Positions 17,214 through 26,344 of a stretch of 64,000 nt of DNA are shown here, piece by piece (the stretch's first letter is position 1; each line of letters starts with the position of its first letter). The position numbers and the translations under genes were made by a program. This DNA comes from a bacterium (GTDB lineage Bacteria; Bacillota; Clostridia; Lachnospirales; Lachnospiraceae), in NCBI GenBank assembly GCA_004562765.1, contig SFRL01000005.1, forward strand, positions 1 to 64,000. The letters run 5' to 3'. The notes below the pieces were generated by a model that saw only the letters and a list, made by a program, of their open reading frames with translations, was not told the origin of the DNA and ran no database searches.

Positions 17214-18278
17214 ATGAAGAAAATACTGCTTACCGGCGGTGGTACTGCCGGTCATGTGACACCGAATATTGCTTTGCTCCCTCATCTGAAGGAAGCCGGC
17301 TATGAGATTTCTTATGTCGGTTCTTACACCGGCATGGAAAAAGAGCTGATCGAGGCGCAGAATATCCCCTACTACGGAATTTCGTCCGGAAAACTGCGTC
17401 GTTATTTTGATCCGAAAAATTTTTCCGACCCTTTCAAGGTCGTCAAAGGTCTGGGGCAGGCGATCCGCCTCATACATAAATTAAAACCCAATGTTATCTT
17501 TTCCAAAGGAGGCTTTGTCTCTGTTCCGGTGGTTCTGGCAGCTAAATTCTGCCATGTGCCCGCCATTATCCACGAATCCGATCTCACACCGGGTCTCGCA
17601 AACAAGATCGCCATTCCGTGCGCCACAAAAGTCTGCTGCAATTTCCCGGAAACGATGAAATATCTTCCGCCGGAAAAGGCTGTACTCACCGGTTCTCCGA
17701 TCCGCCGCGAACTCCTGAGCGGAGATGCCGCAGCAGCCCGCAAGCTGTGCGGCTTTGATGAAAGCCGTCCCGTGCTCTTTGTCATCGGCGGCAGCAGCGG
17801 ATCTGTCATCATCAACAATGCAGTCCGTGAAGCACTTCCGACTTTATTGAACAAGTTTCAGGTGATCCATATGTGCGGAAAAGGCAATCTGGAGCCGACA
17901 CTTGCTCCGACAAAGGGCTATCACCAGATCGAGTACATCGGACGGGAACTGCGCGATATCTTTGCCATGTCTGATCTGGTTGTTTCACGGGCCGGGGCGA
18001 ATTCCATCTGTGAGCTTCTGGCTCTGCACAAGCCGAATCTTCTGATTCCCCTGTCCGCTGCCGCAAGCCGCGGAGATCAGATCCTGAATGCCGCTTCTTT
18101 CGAAAAGCAGGGCTTCTCCATGGTCCTGATGGAGGAAAATCTGACCACAGCGACCCTGATCGCCTCCGTTGATCAGCTGTATGCAGACCGCAATAAGTAT
18201 ATTCAGGCAATGAAAGACAGCCATCAGATGGATTCCATAGACATGATCGTAAATCTGATCAAAGAAGTTTCCAAATAA
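17214..18278 (+). CDS. murG: UDP-GlcNAc lipid I transferase (MurG)
   Basis: The 354-residue GT28 glycosyltransferase adds GlcNAc to lipid I to make lipid II at the inner face of the membrane. The start MKKILLTGGGTAGHVTPNIALL carries the first glycine-rich loop. IIHESDLTPGLANK, VIGGSSGSVIIN and SRAGANSICELLAL with the donor-binding region follow. The ATG at 17214 is used because the conserved loop starts there; the AGGAGG site is 13 bases away, longer than usual. The gene stands alone rather than in a division cluster, as in many Clostridia. Confidence 0.92.
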   Translation: MKKILLTGGGTAGHVTPNIALLPHLKEAGYEISYVGSYTGMEKELIEAQNIPYYGISSGKLRRYFDPKNFSDPFKVVKGLGQAIRLIHKLKPNVIFSKGGFVSVPVVLAAKFCHVPAIIHESDLTPGLANKIAIPCATKVCCNFPETMKYLPPEKAVLTGSPIRRELLSGDAAAARKLCGFDESRPVLFVIGGSSGSVIINNAVREALPTLLNKFQVIHMCGKGNLEPTLAPTKGYHQIEYIGRELRDIFAMSDLVVSRAGANSICELLALHKPNLLIPLSAAASRGDQILNAASFEKQGFSMVLMEENLTTATLIASVDQLYADRNKYIQAMKDSHQMDSIDMIVNLIKEVSK

Positions 18279-18300
18279 AATCTGATTTAACAGGAAATTG

Positions 18301-18331
18301 AAAAAGGAGCAGACATGCGTCTGCTCCTTTT
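18301..18331. terminator. Bidirectional terminator between murG and the HIT gene
   Basis: AAAAAGGAGCAGAC and GTCTGCTCCTTTTT form a near-perfect 14-base stem with a short loop and T runs on both strands. It lies between the convergent murG and HIT genes and would serve both. Confidence 0.9.
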
Positions 18332-18339
18332 TATCTTTT

Positions 18340-18753
18340 TTATTGTACCTTCAACTTTTCTGCGAGGGCATCCATTTCCTCATCGCTGAAGTGATTTGCT
18401 TTCCACAGGATCATCTCATCACCGCCCTTGTATCGGGGAATGAGATGCATATGATAATGGAAAACCGTCTGTCCTGCCACCTCTCCATTGTTCTGCAAAA
18501 TGTTAAATCCGTCACAGTTCAACACGGTCGTCATATGCGTTGCCATCCGCTTTGCCAGTTTCATCGCCTCACCGGCAAGTTCACCGGGCAGTTCATAAAT
18601 GTCTGCATAATGTGCCTTCGGTATGATCAGTGCGTGTCCCTTTGCAGCCGGTCCCACATCCAGCATAACCTTAAAATCCTCATCCTCAAACAGTGTGCGT
18701 GAAGGGATCTCCCCTGCCACGATCTTACAAAAAATGCAATTCTCGTCTCTCAT
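18340..18753 (-). CDS. HIT family nucleotide hydrolase
   Basis: The 137-residue protein has the full HIT layout: CIFCKIVAGEIPSR with a CxxC start, GHALIIPKAHYAD, and the histidine triad VFHYHMHLIPRY at about 110-121. Family members hydrolyse or transfer nucleotides from AMP-lysine or dinucleoside polyphosphates. The physiological substrate is unknown. Confidence 0.93.
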   Translation of the reverse strand: MRDENCIFCKIVAGEIPSRTLFEDEDFKVMLDVGPAAKGHALIIPKAHYADIYELPGELAGEAMKLAKRMATHMTTVLNCDGFNILQNNGEVAGQTVFHYHMHLIPRYKGGDEMILWKANHFSDEEMDALAEKLKVQ

Positions 18754-18776
18754 GTTCGTTCTCCTTTTTTGTTTTT

Positions 18777-19784
18777 CTACGGCTGGGATGCCGTGAACGT
18801 AAACAGCTCATCCAACTGCCGAAGCGTCTTGAAATTGCCCTTTGCCGACATCTCACCGGTCATAAATGCCCGCTGAAATGTCATCCGTCCGCCGATGATG
18901 GACTCTAATACCTCCGGAGTCAGCTTTACATACACATCGGTGTGTTCCTGCTGCCCATAATGGCAGACAAGCTCCCCGTTATGGATCTGTACGCACAGCG
19001 GTTTCTTTTTTCCTTCGATAATGATCAGATAATTGACATCCACATCGGATCTTCCGGAAAAATGTGATTCAAAATCGATCACATATGCCAGACCCTCATC
19101 CGTCGCAGTCTTTTTCATCATGCCACGAAACCGCTCGGCAAGCTGTTCGATGTCCTCCTTCTGCTGTCGGACATAGCTGTCATCGGACACATACTGGGAC
19201 AGCTGTTCGCTCTCCTGCGGTGTCAGCTCCATCTGCGGTGTCCGGAGTACCGACTGCGTGACTGCCTGATTACTTGTGGGCAGACTTTTCATCTTCTGCG
19301 AGATCGTTCGATATAGATTTTCCGCCTTTTTCTCAATGATCAGCGAGTAGTCCTGGTTCATCTGGAAGCTCACCAGATCCTCCACATATCCGCACAGCCC
19401 ATTGCACGGCAATCCGCCCAACGTTCCCCACGCATTCATGAGATTCATCTCTGCTTCGCGCTCACCGTAGGTAGTGGACATCACGATTGGCTGCATATAG
19501 GTGCGGGCGATCTTTTCTTTGTCCCCATACAGCCAGCACGCATCCAGAAACTGCTGCATGTATCCACCGATACCCAGCCACTCTACCGTTGTCGCCAGAA
19601 TGATCCCGTCTGCATCCTTCATCGTCTGCGGAAGCGTCGATATGCTGCTCTTGTGCTCATAGATGTTATACCGGTCTACATTAACCCGCAGCTCTACAAG
19701 CACCTCCTCCATTTTATCAAGGACATAAAGCGTCGGATCGTCTAAGACTCCTCTGCCGCCGTAATAAATATTTACCTTCATCAT
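18777..19784 (-). CDS. Flavodoxin-fold / SCP2-domain fusion protein
   Basis: The 335-residue product has an N-terminal NADPH-dependent FMN reductase-like flavodoxin fold (about 1-180, with DADGIILATTVEWLGIGGYM and the TTYGEREAEMNLM region). Its C-terminal domain (about 225-335) resembles SCP2 sterol-carrier domains (LIIIEGKKKPLCVQIHNGEL to RAFMTGEMSAKGNF). The start at 19784 follows AAAGGAAAAGCG. Such fusions occur in Clostridia; the redox partner and ligand are unknown. Confidence 0.75.
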   Translation of the reverse strand: MMKVNIYYGGRGVLDDPTLYVLDKMEEVLVELRVNVDRYNIYEHKSSISTLPQTMKDADGIILATTVEWLGIGGYMQQFLDACWLYGDKEKIARTYMQPIVMSTTYGEREAEMNLMNAWGTLGGLPCNGLCGYVEDLVSFQMNQDYSLIIEKKAENLYRTISQKMKSLPTSNQAVTQSVLRTPQMELTPQESEQLSQYVSDDSYVRQQKEDIEQLAERFRGMMKKTATDEGLAYVIDFESHFSGRSDVDVNYLIIIEGKKKPLCVQIHNGELVCHYGQQEHTDVYVKLTPEVLESIIGGRMTFQRAFMTGEMSAKGNFKTLRQLDELFTFTASQP

Positions 19785-19868
19785 TCGCTTTTCCTTTATC
19801 AAAAAACTACAAATCGTCCTAAAATCAGTATAATCAATCTGCTTTCAAAACTCAATGCTGTTTTTCAA

Positions 19869-20489
19869 TTAATCCCATTGCTCGATCACAACAGAGACTT
19901 TTCTGCGATACAAGATGATGGCAGCCAGAAATCCCACAAGCGCACCGCCCAGATGTGCCCACGCATCCACGCCCTCCGTCGTAAATCCGTATCCGATGTA
20001 AACCGCCGTCGCAAGCAGCATCCGCGGCACACTGATCGATTCGAATCTTCCGCCGTTTCGCAGTACGACCCACAGCAGCGCACCGATGATCCCGTAAATC
20101 GCTCCCGAAGCGCCCGCAGCCACCGCAAAATCACCGGTCAGGAGCATCATCACAAGTGAGGTCACATTTCCGCCGATTCCGGCAAGCACATAGATCAGGG
20201 CAAACTTCCACTGACTCAATGCGCGCAGCAGCATATCTCCGAGAAAATACTGCATAAACATGTTACTGATGAGGTGCTCCGCACCGAAATGCAAAAACAT
20301 CGCACTGATCAGCCGATACCAGTCTCCGCCCAGTACATCCGTCGGATACATGGCACCGTGTTCGTACATAAACTGTGCGCTGCGCGTATCTCCCTTCGCA
20401 CACATCACCAGCCATACCAGAATATTGACTGCGATGAGGATGACATTGATATTTAACCATTTTTTGATCGTTTCATTTATTTCCCTCAT
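19869..20489 (-). CDS. Rhomboid family intramembrane serine protease
   Basis: The 206-residue protein has six likely membrane segments. It carries the rhomboid dyad: Ser about 128 in AAGASGAIYG and His about 179 in DAWAHLGGALVG; HLISNMFMQYFLG provides the conserved His/Asn block. It cleaves membrane proteins within the bilayer. The start is chosen by the family N-terminus; there is no strong ribosome binding site. It lies 77 bases after the FHA gene of the Tad locus, so it may be co-transcribed with the pilus genes. Confidence 0.92.
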   Translation of the reverse strand: MREINETIKKWLNINVILIAVNILVWLVMCAKGDTRSAQFMYEHGAMYPTDVLGGDWYRLISAMFLHFGAEHLISNMFMQYFLGDMLLRALSQWKFALIYVLAGIGGNVTSLVMMLLTGDFAVAAGASGAIYGIIGALLWVVLRNGGRFESISVPRMLLATAVYIGYGFTTEGVDAWAHLGGALVGFLAAIILYRRKVSVVIEQWD

Positions 20490-20566
20490 AGGGAAACCAT
20501 AGCACTCACGATGATCGCTGTCAACCAACCGCTGTCCGGTAAATACAGCTATTGCAGGATCCGGAT

Positions 20567-21673
20567 TTAATAAAACACATACTCTTCCCTCGCAAAACGC
20601 AGATGATCGCCCGGTTTTACCGGACATTTCTGTTTATAGGCAAGCAAATTCCCATTCAGATAGGTGCCGTTTCTGGAATTCAGATCTTCAATGTAATACT
20701 GATCCTCTTCTCTGGTAATACGGGCATGGTTACGGCTCACACCGGATGCCAGAAGCTGACCGTCCGCCTGTTCATTTCTCCCACCCAGCAAAAAGGAGTC
20801 GCCTTCTATCACAAAACTTGACTCCTCTCCTGTTCCGCGATAAAGCAGTCTCCCCTCTGCAGTCCCCTTTGCCCCTAAATAGACAGTGGGATTCGCACAT
20901 GCCTCCACGTTCTCTTCCGGCTCAAACAGATAGACCGGAACCGGCTTTTCCTTCTTTTTCTTTCCCAGACTCTGCACCCACGACAATGCAGAAGTCACCG
21001 GGAGTTTTTCCAACATTTTTTCCGGAATACCCGGTGACTTTCGCTGGGTATTTTCTTCTTCGGCTGTCTTCTGCTCCGGACCATCTGTCTCAGATACCTC
21101 TCCCGATTCCTGACAGACACACGCAGTCCCCGTATTCTGTTCCAGAACATAACTCCACACATCCGCATTCTCCTCCTGGCATCTCTCATACAGTCCATAG
21201 CCCAGACGCACGGCTTCCTTATCCCCATGGTCGATCTTTGGCAGCAGCTGTTCCATCAGTTCCTGCAGCGATTGCCGTGGATCTCTGTTCCACAGCGGCT
21301 CATAGCAAAAGACGACCTTTTCTCCGGAAGCATCTAAAAAAATCTGCTCGGACTGCAGCAGAAGATGTTCTGCTTTCAGATAAAACCGGGGCAGTTCCTC
21401 CTGCAGTGCTAAAAGCCCGGACAGCAAATGACCAAACAGTTTATAGTCCAATGGATGATGAGTCAGCCAGTCAGAAAGACTCTGCAGCCCGGTGATCTGA
21501 TACCAGAATGTCATATCCCCCTCATGCTCCATCGTCACCCAGTACAAAAGCCCCGGTATCTGCTGTCGCTGTATCATTTTCTCTGCCAGCTGACCGTCCA
21601 TGTTTAAAGGCTGTCCCGGCTCAATCACTATCATATAGCTGTTTTTCAGATTTCTCTGATATTGTATGTTCAT
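20567..21673 (-). CDS. FHA-domain protein of the Tad locus (DUF6382-like N-terminus)
   Basis: The 368-residue protein has an N-terminal domain of the DUF6382 type (about 1-180), a charged linker, and a C-terminal FHA phosphothreonine-binding domain (about 275-365) with LLGGRNEQADGQL, GVSRNHARI and NSRNGTYLNG. FHA proteins are common partners of Firmicute Tad pili and may link assembly to Ser/Thr kinase signals. The start overlaps the preceding TadE-like gene by 53 bases. Confidence 0.85.
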   Translation of the reverse strand: MNIQYQRNLKNSYMIVIEPGQPLNMDGQLAEKMIQRQQIPGLLYWVTMEHEGDMTFWYQITGLQSLSDWLTHHPLDYKLFGHLLSGLLALQEELPRFYLKAEHLLLQSEQIFLDASGEKVVFCYEPLWNRDPRQSLQELMEQLLPKIDHGDKEAVRLGYGLYERCQEENADVWSYVLEQNTGTACVCQESGEVSETDGPEQKTAEEENTQRKSPGIPEKMLEKLPVTSALSWVQSLGKKKKEKPVPVYLFEPEENVEACANPTVYLGAKGTAEGRLLYRGTGEESSFVIEGDSFLLGGRNEQADGQLLASGVSRNHARITREEDQYYIEDLNSRNGTYLNGNLLAYKQKCPVKPGDHLRFAREEYVFY

Positions 21674-21911
21674 AAATGAAATCCACTCCCTTCTGTGCTG
21701 CCTGCATCTTCCGGATCCAGTCTACAGGCTCGATCGTCTCCAGCACTTCAACGCTCTCCGCCGCTTCACGTACATCCTCATAACAGTCTATCCCCAGCAG
21801 CAGACCTTTCAGGATGGCAAAAAGGAACAGCGGCAGTAAAAGCGCTGCCTCTATCGTATAACTCGCCGAAAGACAGATACTCTTTTTTCGCAAGTCTTTT
21901 TGTCTCATCAT
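21621..21911 (-). CDS. Small TadE-like pseudopilin
   Basis: The 96-residue product has the class III signal layout: a basic leader (RQKDLRKKSICLSASYT), then IEAALLLPLFLFAILKGLLLGID with the Glu five residues into the mature hydrophobic helix. Prepilin peptidase would cut before the hydrophobic stretch. It overlaps the prepilin peptidase end by four bases. It is a minor pilin or pseudopilin of the Tad machine. Confidence 0.75.
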   Translation of the reverse strand: MMRQKDLRKKSICLSASYTIEAALLLPLFLFAILKGLLLGIDCYEDVREAAESVEVLETIEPVDWIRKMQAAQKGVDFIYEHTISEKSEKQLYDSD

Positions 21912-22336
21912 GCACACACCAGCATACCCATATATGCCGCCAGCAAAAACGGTACAAAGGGAATGCTGTCCTTTCGGCTTTTTTTCCTCAAGATCAAAAG
22001 CCCCAGCGCCCACATGCCGCACAGCAGCAATCCGCTGAAAAACAACTGCAGATTTTGCTCCAAACCAAGATAAATTCCCGTAACAATGAGAAGCACCGCA
22101 TCTCCCGCCCCGATCCTGCCACCGGTCAGCATACTCAGCATCAGCAACACCACACCGACTGACATACCGAGCAATATATTTTCAATGGACTGTATCCTCC
22201 ATAGCATATGAAAAAAAATCCCTAAAATGCCAAATAAGAGCACCGGATTCAAACGGATCTGCTTCTTTTTAATATCTTCTGCCGAGCACAGTGTAAGCAT
22301 ACTCACGACTGCTGCCTGATTCCACATTTGCTGCAT
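21908..22336 (-). CDS. tadV: A24-type prepilin peptidase of the Tad locus
   Basis: The 142-residue membrane aspartyl protease has both catalytic Asp motifs: CSAEDIKKKQI (Asp about 21) and the GxGD motif GGRIGAGDA (Asp about 79). Its small size, with no methylase domain, is typical of TadV/CpaA enzymes that process Flp pilin and TadE-like pseudopilins. It overlaps both neighbours. Confidence 0.9.
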   Translation of the reverse strand: MQQMWNQAAVVSMLTLCSAEDIKKKQIRLNPVLLFGILGIFFHMLWRIQSIENILLGMSVGVVLLMLSMLTGGRIGAGDAVLLIVTGIYLGLEQNLQLFFSGLLLCGMWALGLLILRKKSRKDSIPFVPFLLAAYMGMLVCA

Positions 22337-23226
22337 GCCTTTCTCCCTCCTACTTGTGATAGTTTCACCATATAAATCGTTCTCTTTAAGCCGCTACACG
22401 AAAGACTGCTGTGATAACGCACCCCGTAATCAGTAACATAAACCGTTCCGTTTCCCGTCGAGCCGCAGCTTTCGCATTTCCGGTAAATTTCTCTGTCTGC
22501 ATTTCGCAAAGTCAGCAAAGACGATCGGTTCACTGCGCGTATACTCAGATCCAGATACCGGCATGTCCGGTCTCTGTGATACACCGTTCCATAGGGTGTA
22601 ATATATACCCACTCGTCATCCGAACCATCCTTCTGTTCCAGCGACCGGTTTCCGATCCACTTTCTGCTCTGTGCGCACTGCACAAAATGAAAGCTGTAGC
22701 TTCCAAGCAGCACACACGGCATCCGGATCTCATAGGATGCCCGCAAAATAATATCATCACCGGTTAACTGCGAAGAGAGCAATGATATCCCAAGGGCTTC
22801 TCCCCGGATAAAACCGACCGGGCAATCACTCTCTTTCAGTCCTTTCCTCAGCGCGATCTGCGCTTCTGCAAGCAGTTCTGCCTGCGTTTTCTGTTTTTCC
22901 CCGGACTCCTCATAACAGGTAATCGCCAGCGTCCGGGAGGCATAGACCAGTGCCTCCTCCATGCTCTCTTGTACCAGCAGGATCCGAAACAAAAACAGAA
23001 AAAACACCATAAAGGAAATGAACAGCGGGAGCACAACTACCATCTCCAGCGTGATCGATGCCTTCGGCCGTATATCCTTCCCTGCATCCGGATATGTATC
23101 ATAAGATGCCTCTCGTATCATTTTTTTCTTTTGCCGCTTCGGAGAGAGAGCTTCCTGTTTGTTGTGTCTTTTTTTTAGGAGTTTTTTCTTTTTGTAACTT
23201 TTAAGCAGAGGCATCTTATGATACAT
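22303..23226 (-). CDS. TadE-like protein with C-terminal Cys repeat pair
   Basis: About 307 residues. A Lys/Arg-rich cytoplasmic start is followed by the pseudopilin segment SITLEMVVVLPLFISFMVFF with the expected Glu. A large outer domain follows. The C-terminus has two copies of TxYGxxYHxxxxCxxLxxxI ending in a CxxC pair (CESCGS and CSKCGI), like small zinc- or disulfide-stabilised modules. The start is uncertain: ATG at 23226 follows GGGAGG very closely, and ATG at 23214 is also possible. Confidence 0.72.
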   Translation of the reverse strand: MYHKMPLLKSYKKKKLLKKRHNKQEALSPKRQKKKMIREASYDTYPDAGKDIRPKASITLEMVVVLPLFISFMVFFLFLFRILLVQESMEEALVYASRTLAITCYEESGEKQKTQAELLAEAQIALRKGLKESDCPVGFIRGEALGISLLSSQLTGDDIILRASYEIRMPCVLLGSYSFHFVQCAQSRKWIGNRSLEQKDGSDDEWVYITPYGTVYHRDRTCRYLDLSIRAVNRSSLLTLRNADREIYRKCESCGSTGNGTVYVTDYGVRYHSSLSCSGLKRTIYMVKLSQVGGRKACSKCGIRQQS

Positions 23227-23265
23227 ACCCTCCCGATATTTTGCTAAACACAAACTGTTTTCGCC

Positions 23266-24807
23266 TCACTGTCTTGAGAAATAACTGTAAGATACAGACT
23301 CAGAAAACTCCCAACGGTCTGCCTTGAGCTTTCGGATCGTGACCATTTCGGAAAACAGCGGCTCTGTCTCATAGGAAATATCTGCCCGGAGTGTCAGGAT
23401 CATCGCATCCATCCGCATGTTTTCCCTTCCGTTCACTCCGGCATACAGTTCCATCAGATCCATCGCTCTGTAGTTGAGCGCGCGTTCCGACTTCAGCCAG
23501 AGCAGTTTTTGCAGATAGCCCTGATAATCTTCTCCGTCTGCCTGCTCCTTTGCCCGTGAGCTGCCGGCCAGCAGTCCCCCGAGTCCCGAAAGACTGCTGC
23601 TCCAGCTCTCCGCCGTCTTTACCCACGCGATTTTTCCGCCCGCCAGCAGTGTGCGCACATCCAGAATGCTCTCCACATATGCCCAAGCCGCCAGTATTCC
23701 CTGTGCGATCAGTCCGGCTGCCGGAGCAATGCCGACTGCTGCCGCCAGTGCAGTTGCAACTCCATAGGCCTCCTCCTGTTTTGCCACATCCGTCTGCAGA
23801 TACATAAAGTTTGCTCCTTCCCGCAGCAGCAACAGCTGTCGGACAACACTCTTTAGATTTTCCCGATCCGACTGTTTTCCTGCCTGGATGTATTCCAGCT
23901 CATAATCCAGCGCACCATCTCCCGGGCCGTTATTTCCATAGCAGGAAAAACAGGTCTGCAAAAATTGATGATACAGTACCTCCTCGTACCACCCGCCGTC
24001 CTTCTGCCAGGACTCATTTCCCTGAAGCAGCGAACGGTGTTCCAGCGTCTCTTTTCCGCGGATCGTTTTTTCGGATATGCTGCTTCCTGCCGGTAGCACC
24101 AGCGTCAGGATATCCGCATCTTTAAATGCTTTCACAACGTCCATCGGATTTTCAACGGGAGTTCCGGCTGCTGCCGTCGACGCCTGCTGTGTTCCACCTG
24201 TCGACTCGCCTGCAGCTGATTTTGCCGCTGCTGCCTGCGCTTCCTTCGCTGCCTCGATATTTTCCTGTGCCTGATCCATTGCAGACCGGCTCTGCTGCGC
24301 CTTCGTCATCGCCTGATCCGCTGACTGCAGATTCTCGTAAAGCTTTTCCGCAAACACTGCCGGATACTGCGCTTTCATGGATTCCACCGCCATTTTTCGA
24401 AACGGATCCCCATTGTAGTCTGTCGCCAGCAGATAACCGGTCACAGACGCATCCGCGACATCCATCTGGTAAAAATTCTGAATACTTCTCCACGTCTGAG
24501 CCGGAATGGCCGGGCGGAGATTTTTCTGGCTGACAGCCTGCAAACGCCCATTGATCTGTGAAAACTGCAGGTCCTGCTCACCGTAGGTCCCGTCCAACAA
24601 AAAGATTCCATATTGTTCAAACAGATCTCTGTCATACCCGGAAAATACGGATTCCATCGCATTCGTCCGCTGCATCCGGCTGTACGCATCCAGACCTTTT
24701 ACACGCGCCGCTTCCAGCAAAACCAGCAGAAAGGACGATACAAGGAGCAGTGAAAGGCTGGCAAATACCGTGATACTTCCCTGCAGATCAGCCTTTTTCT
24801 TATACAC
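23266..24807 (-). CDS. DUF5702 family Tad-locus protein
   Basis: The 513-residue protein starts with a basic leader and GSITVFASLSLLLVSSFLLVLLE, another TadE/TadG-like membrane segment. A long Ala/Gln-rich outer domain and the DUF5702 pattern (RTNAMESVFSGYDRDLFEQYGIFLLDG) follow. Such proteins sit between flp and tadE-like genes in Lachnospiraceae and probably form part of the pilus base or tip. The GTG at 24807 overlaps the flp stop by eight bases; a TTG 14 codons upstream is the alternative. Confidence 0.75.
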   Translation of the reverse strand: MYKKKADLQGSITVFASLSLLLVSSFLLVLLEAARVKGLDAYSRMQRTNAMESVFSGYDRDLFEQYGIFLLDGTYGEQDLQFSQINGRLQAVSQKNLRPAIPAQTWRSIQNFYQMDVADASVTGYLLATDYNGDPFRKMAVESMKAQYPAVFAEKLYENLQSADQAMTKAQQSRSAMDQAQENIEAAKEAQAAAAKSAAGESTGGTQQASTAAAGTPVENPMDVVKAFKDADILTLVLPAGSSISEKTIRGKETLEHRSLLQGNESWQKDGGWYEEVLYHQFLQTCFSCYGNNGPGDGALDYELEYIQAGKQSDRENLKSVVRQLLLLREGANFMYLQTDVAKQEEAYGVATALAAAVGIAPAAGLIAQGILAAWAYVESILDVRTLLAGGKIAWVKTAESWSSSLSGLGGLLAGSSRAKEQADGEDYQGYLQKLLWLKSERALNYRAMDLMELYAGVNGRENMRMDAMILTLRADISYETEPLFSEMVTIRKLKADRWEFSESVSYSYFSRQ

Positions 24808-25009
24808 TTTTGCTCTTTGAACTGATCGTTTTAAAGATATCTTCCACAAGAGAGGTCAGTTTTTCCTTAAAGATCAGCACCAGTCCGATCAGGACTACCA
24901 GGATCAGTATCATCTCCACGGTTCCGATACCATCATTGTTTTGCAGATAATCTGCCATCTTTGCCAGACGCAAGCGGGCTTTGATCGCCCACAGATCCAA
25001 TTTTTTCAT
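24800..25009 (-). CDS. flp: Flp-type major pilin
   Basis: The 69-residue pilin has a cytoplasmic leader followed by GIGTVEMILILVVLIGLVLIF, the class III signal with Glu five residues into the helix, then a short polar tail. This matches Flp1-like pilins that polymerise into the Tad fibre after cleavage by the prepilin peptidase encoded downstream. Confidence 0.85.
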   Translation of the reverse strand: MKKLDLWAIKARLRLAKMADYLQNNDGIGTVEMILILVVLIGLVLIFKEKLTSLVEDIFKTISSKSKSV

Positions 25010-25030
25010 CTTCTGATTTCTCCTTTCTCA

Positions 25031-26320
25031 CTACATCTGAAAGTTTGCGATCGCAGGGATCATAATGATCACGATCACCAGACCGAGCATCAGCATCATT
25101 GGGAGCAGCAGCTTAGTCTGAAGCTCCTCGCCCTGCTTTTTTGCAAAGTTTTCCTGCGCGTCAAATGCATCCTGCATCTCTTTTTCCAGAAGTCTGCTCA
25201 GACCCGCCGTTCCCTTGCGCAGATTTTGTACCAACAGTGTCGCCAGTCGGCGGTATACCTGCAGCTGAATCCGCTCTCCAAACTGCTCATATGCAAGCCG
25301 TTCTCCGATCCCGTCCCGGATCTGATGATAAGTGATCCGCATCTCCTCATATACCGGTATCTCCTGCTCTGCTCCGCTTTGCGCGGCGCATCGGTTTTCA
25401 TAGCTGACAACGATGCGCTCCCACGCACGGCTGACTGTCATCCCTGCTCCCAGCAGCAATGCCATCTGGCTGAGCATCTGCGGATACTCCGCTATCAGCT
25501 TTGCATCCCGCTTTTCTTTCTCCTTCCGCGCATCCTCTTTTCTTCCGATCGCAACCCCTGCCATCGCACACAATCCAAGCATAAGAACCGCATACTGCTT
25601 TCTCTGGGGCTGTTTTGTCCATCTAATGGCATGTCCCGCCACATTTTTCGGAAGTACAAAAACTGCTTCCGTCCCGGCGTTTTGCGTTTTCAGTTCCTGT
25701 TCCAGCAGTTCAAAAAAGCGCTCCTGCAACGTTTTTTCCGGTGCGCAGACCCTCATGGAAAAACGATGCTCCACCTGTATCTCTTCGTATTCCAGAGTTG
25801 CCGTCACCTGCACCAGTGAACCGTTTTCAGAGAGTGCTTCCTCCTGAAGCTCCCCGAGAAGATTTACTGTCTTATAGTCATCAAAGCTCCAGCTCACACC
25901 CACCAGTCCATCCATCACACTGTCCGCCAGTACCACATTTTTTGTAATATGGTCAAGTGTCTCATTTTCTCCCAAAAACGTGCGCTCCAATTCCGCCTCT
26001 GCCTGCGTGAACAGTTCTTCCAGCTCACGTTTTGTCAGATGCCGGTTTTCGACTGTGACCCGATATGGTTCGCTGATGGAAAGATCCTCCACGGACAACA
26101 CATAATCTTCTTCCTGCACACCGGATCCCGGTTTGGGACGCTCGATCCGGTCCGGCTGCAACAGGTCTGACCCGGCATCACTCAGGCAGACCAGTACGCC
26201 AAAGACTCCGCTGATCGTGAGGATCAGAAAATAAATGCCATATGCTCTTCGCCTGCCCTTTCTGAGGCACAGAATATAGAAGATCAGGCCGGCCAACGCG
26301 ACCCCAATACATAAATACAT
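25031..26320 (-). CDS. tadC: TadC-like type II secretion F-domain protein
   Basis: The 429-residue inner-membrane protein has two N-terminal membrane segments, a large middle domain (about 55-210) and a C-terminal T2SSF region (about 260-429: YPQMLSQMALLLGAGMTVSRAW to LPMMLMLGLVIVIIMIPAI). It would form the assembly platform with TadB. GGAGGAAAT precedes the start. Confidence 0.85.
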   Translation of the reverse strand: MYLCIGVALAGLIFYILCLRKGRRRAYGIYFLILTISGVFGVLVCLSDAGSDLLQPDRIERPKPGSGVQEEDYVLSVEDLSISEPYRVTVENRHLTKRELEELFTQAEAELERTFLGENETLDHITKNVVLADSVMDGLVGVSWSFDDYKTVNLLGELQEEALSENGSLVQVTATLEYEEIQVEHRFSMRVCAPEKTLQERFFELLEQELKTQNAGTEAVFVLPKNVAGHAIRWTKQPQRKQYAVLMLGLCAMAGVAIGRKEDARKEKEKRDAKLIAEYPQMLSQMALLLGAGMTVSRAWERIVVSYENRCAAQSGAEQEIPVYEEMRITYHQIRDGIGERLAYEQFGERIQLQVYRRLATLLVQNLRKGTAGLSRLLEKEMQDAFDAQENFAKKQGEELQTKLLLPMMLMLGLVIVIIMIPAIANFQM

Positions 26321-26344
26321 ATTTCCTCCGTAAGATTTTTTGTT

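Noticed and set aside
20746..21495. Plus-strand open frame opposite the FHA gene
   Set aside because: Pro/Ser/His-rich composition of an antisense frame, with no start signal; the minus-strand FHA motifs are clear.
24941..25819. Long plus-strand open frame opposite tadC
   Set aside because: Shadow frame of a GC-biased coding region; low-complexity His/Leu/Ser composition and no motif.
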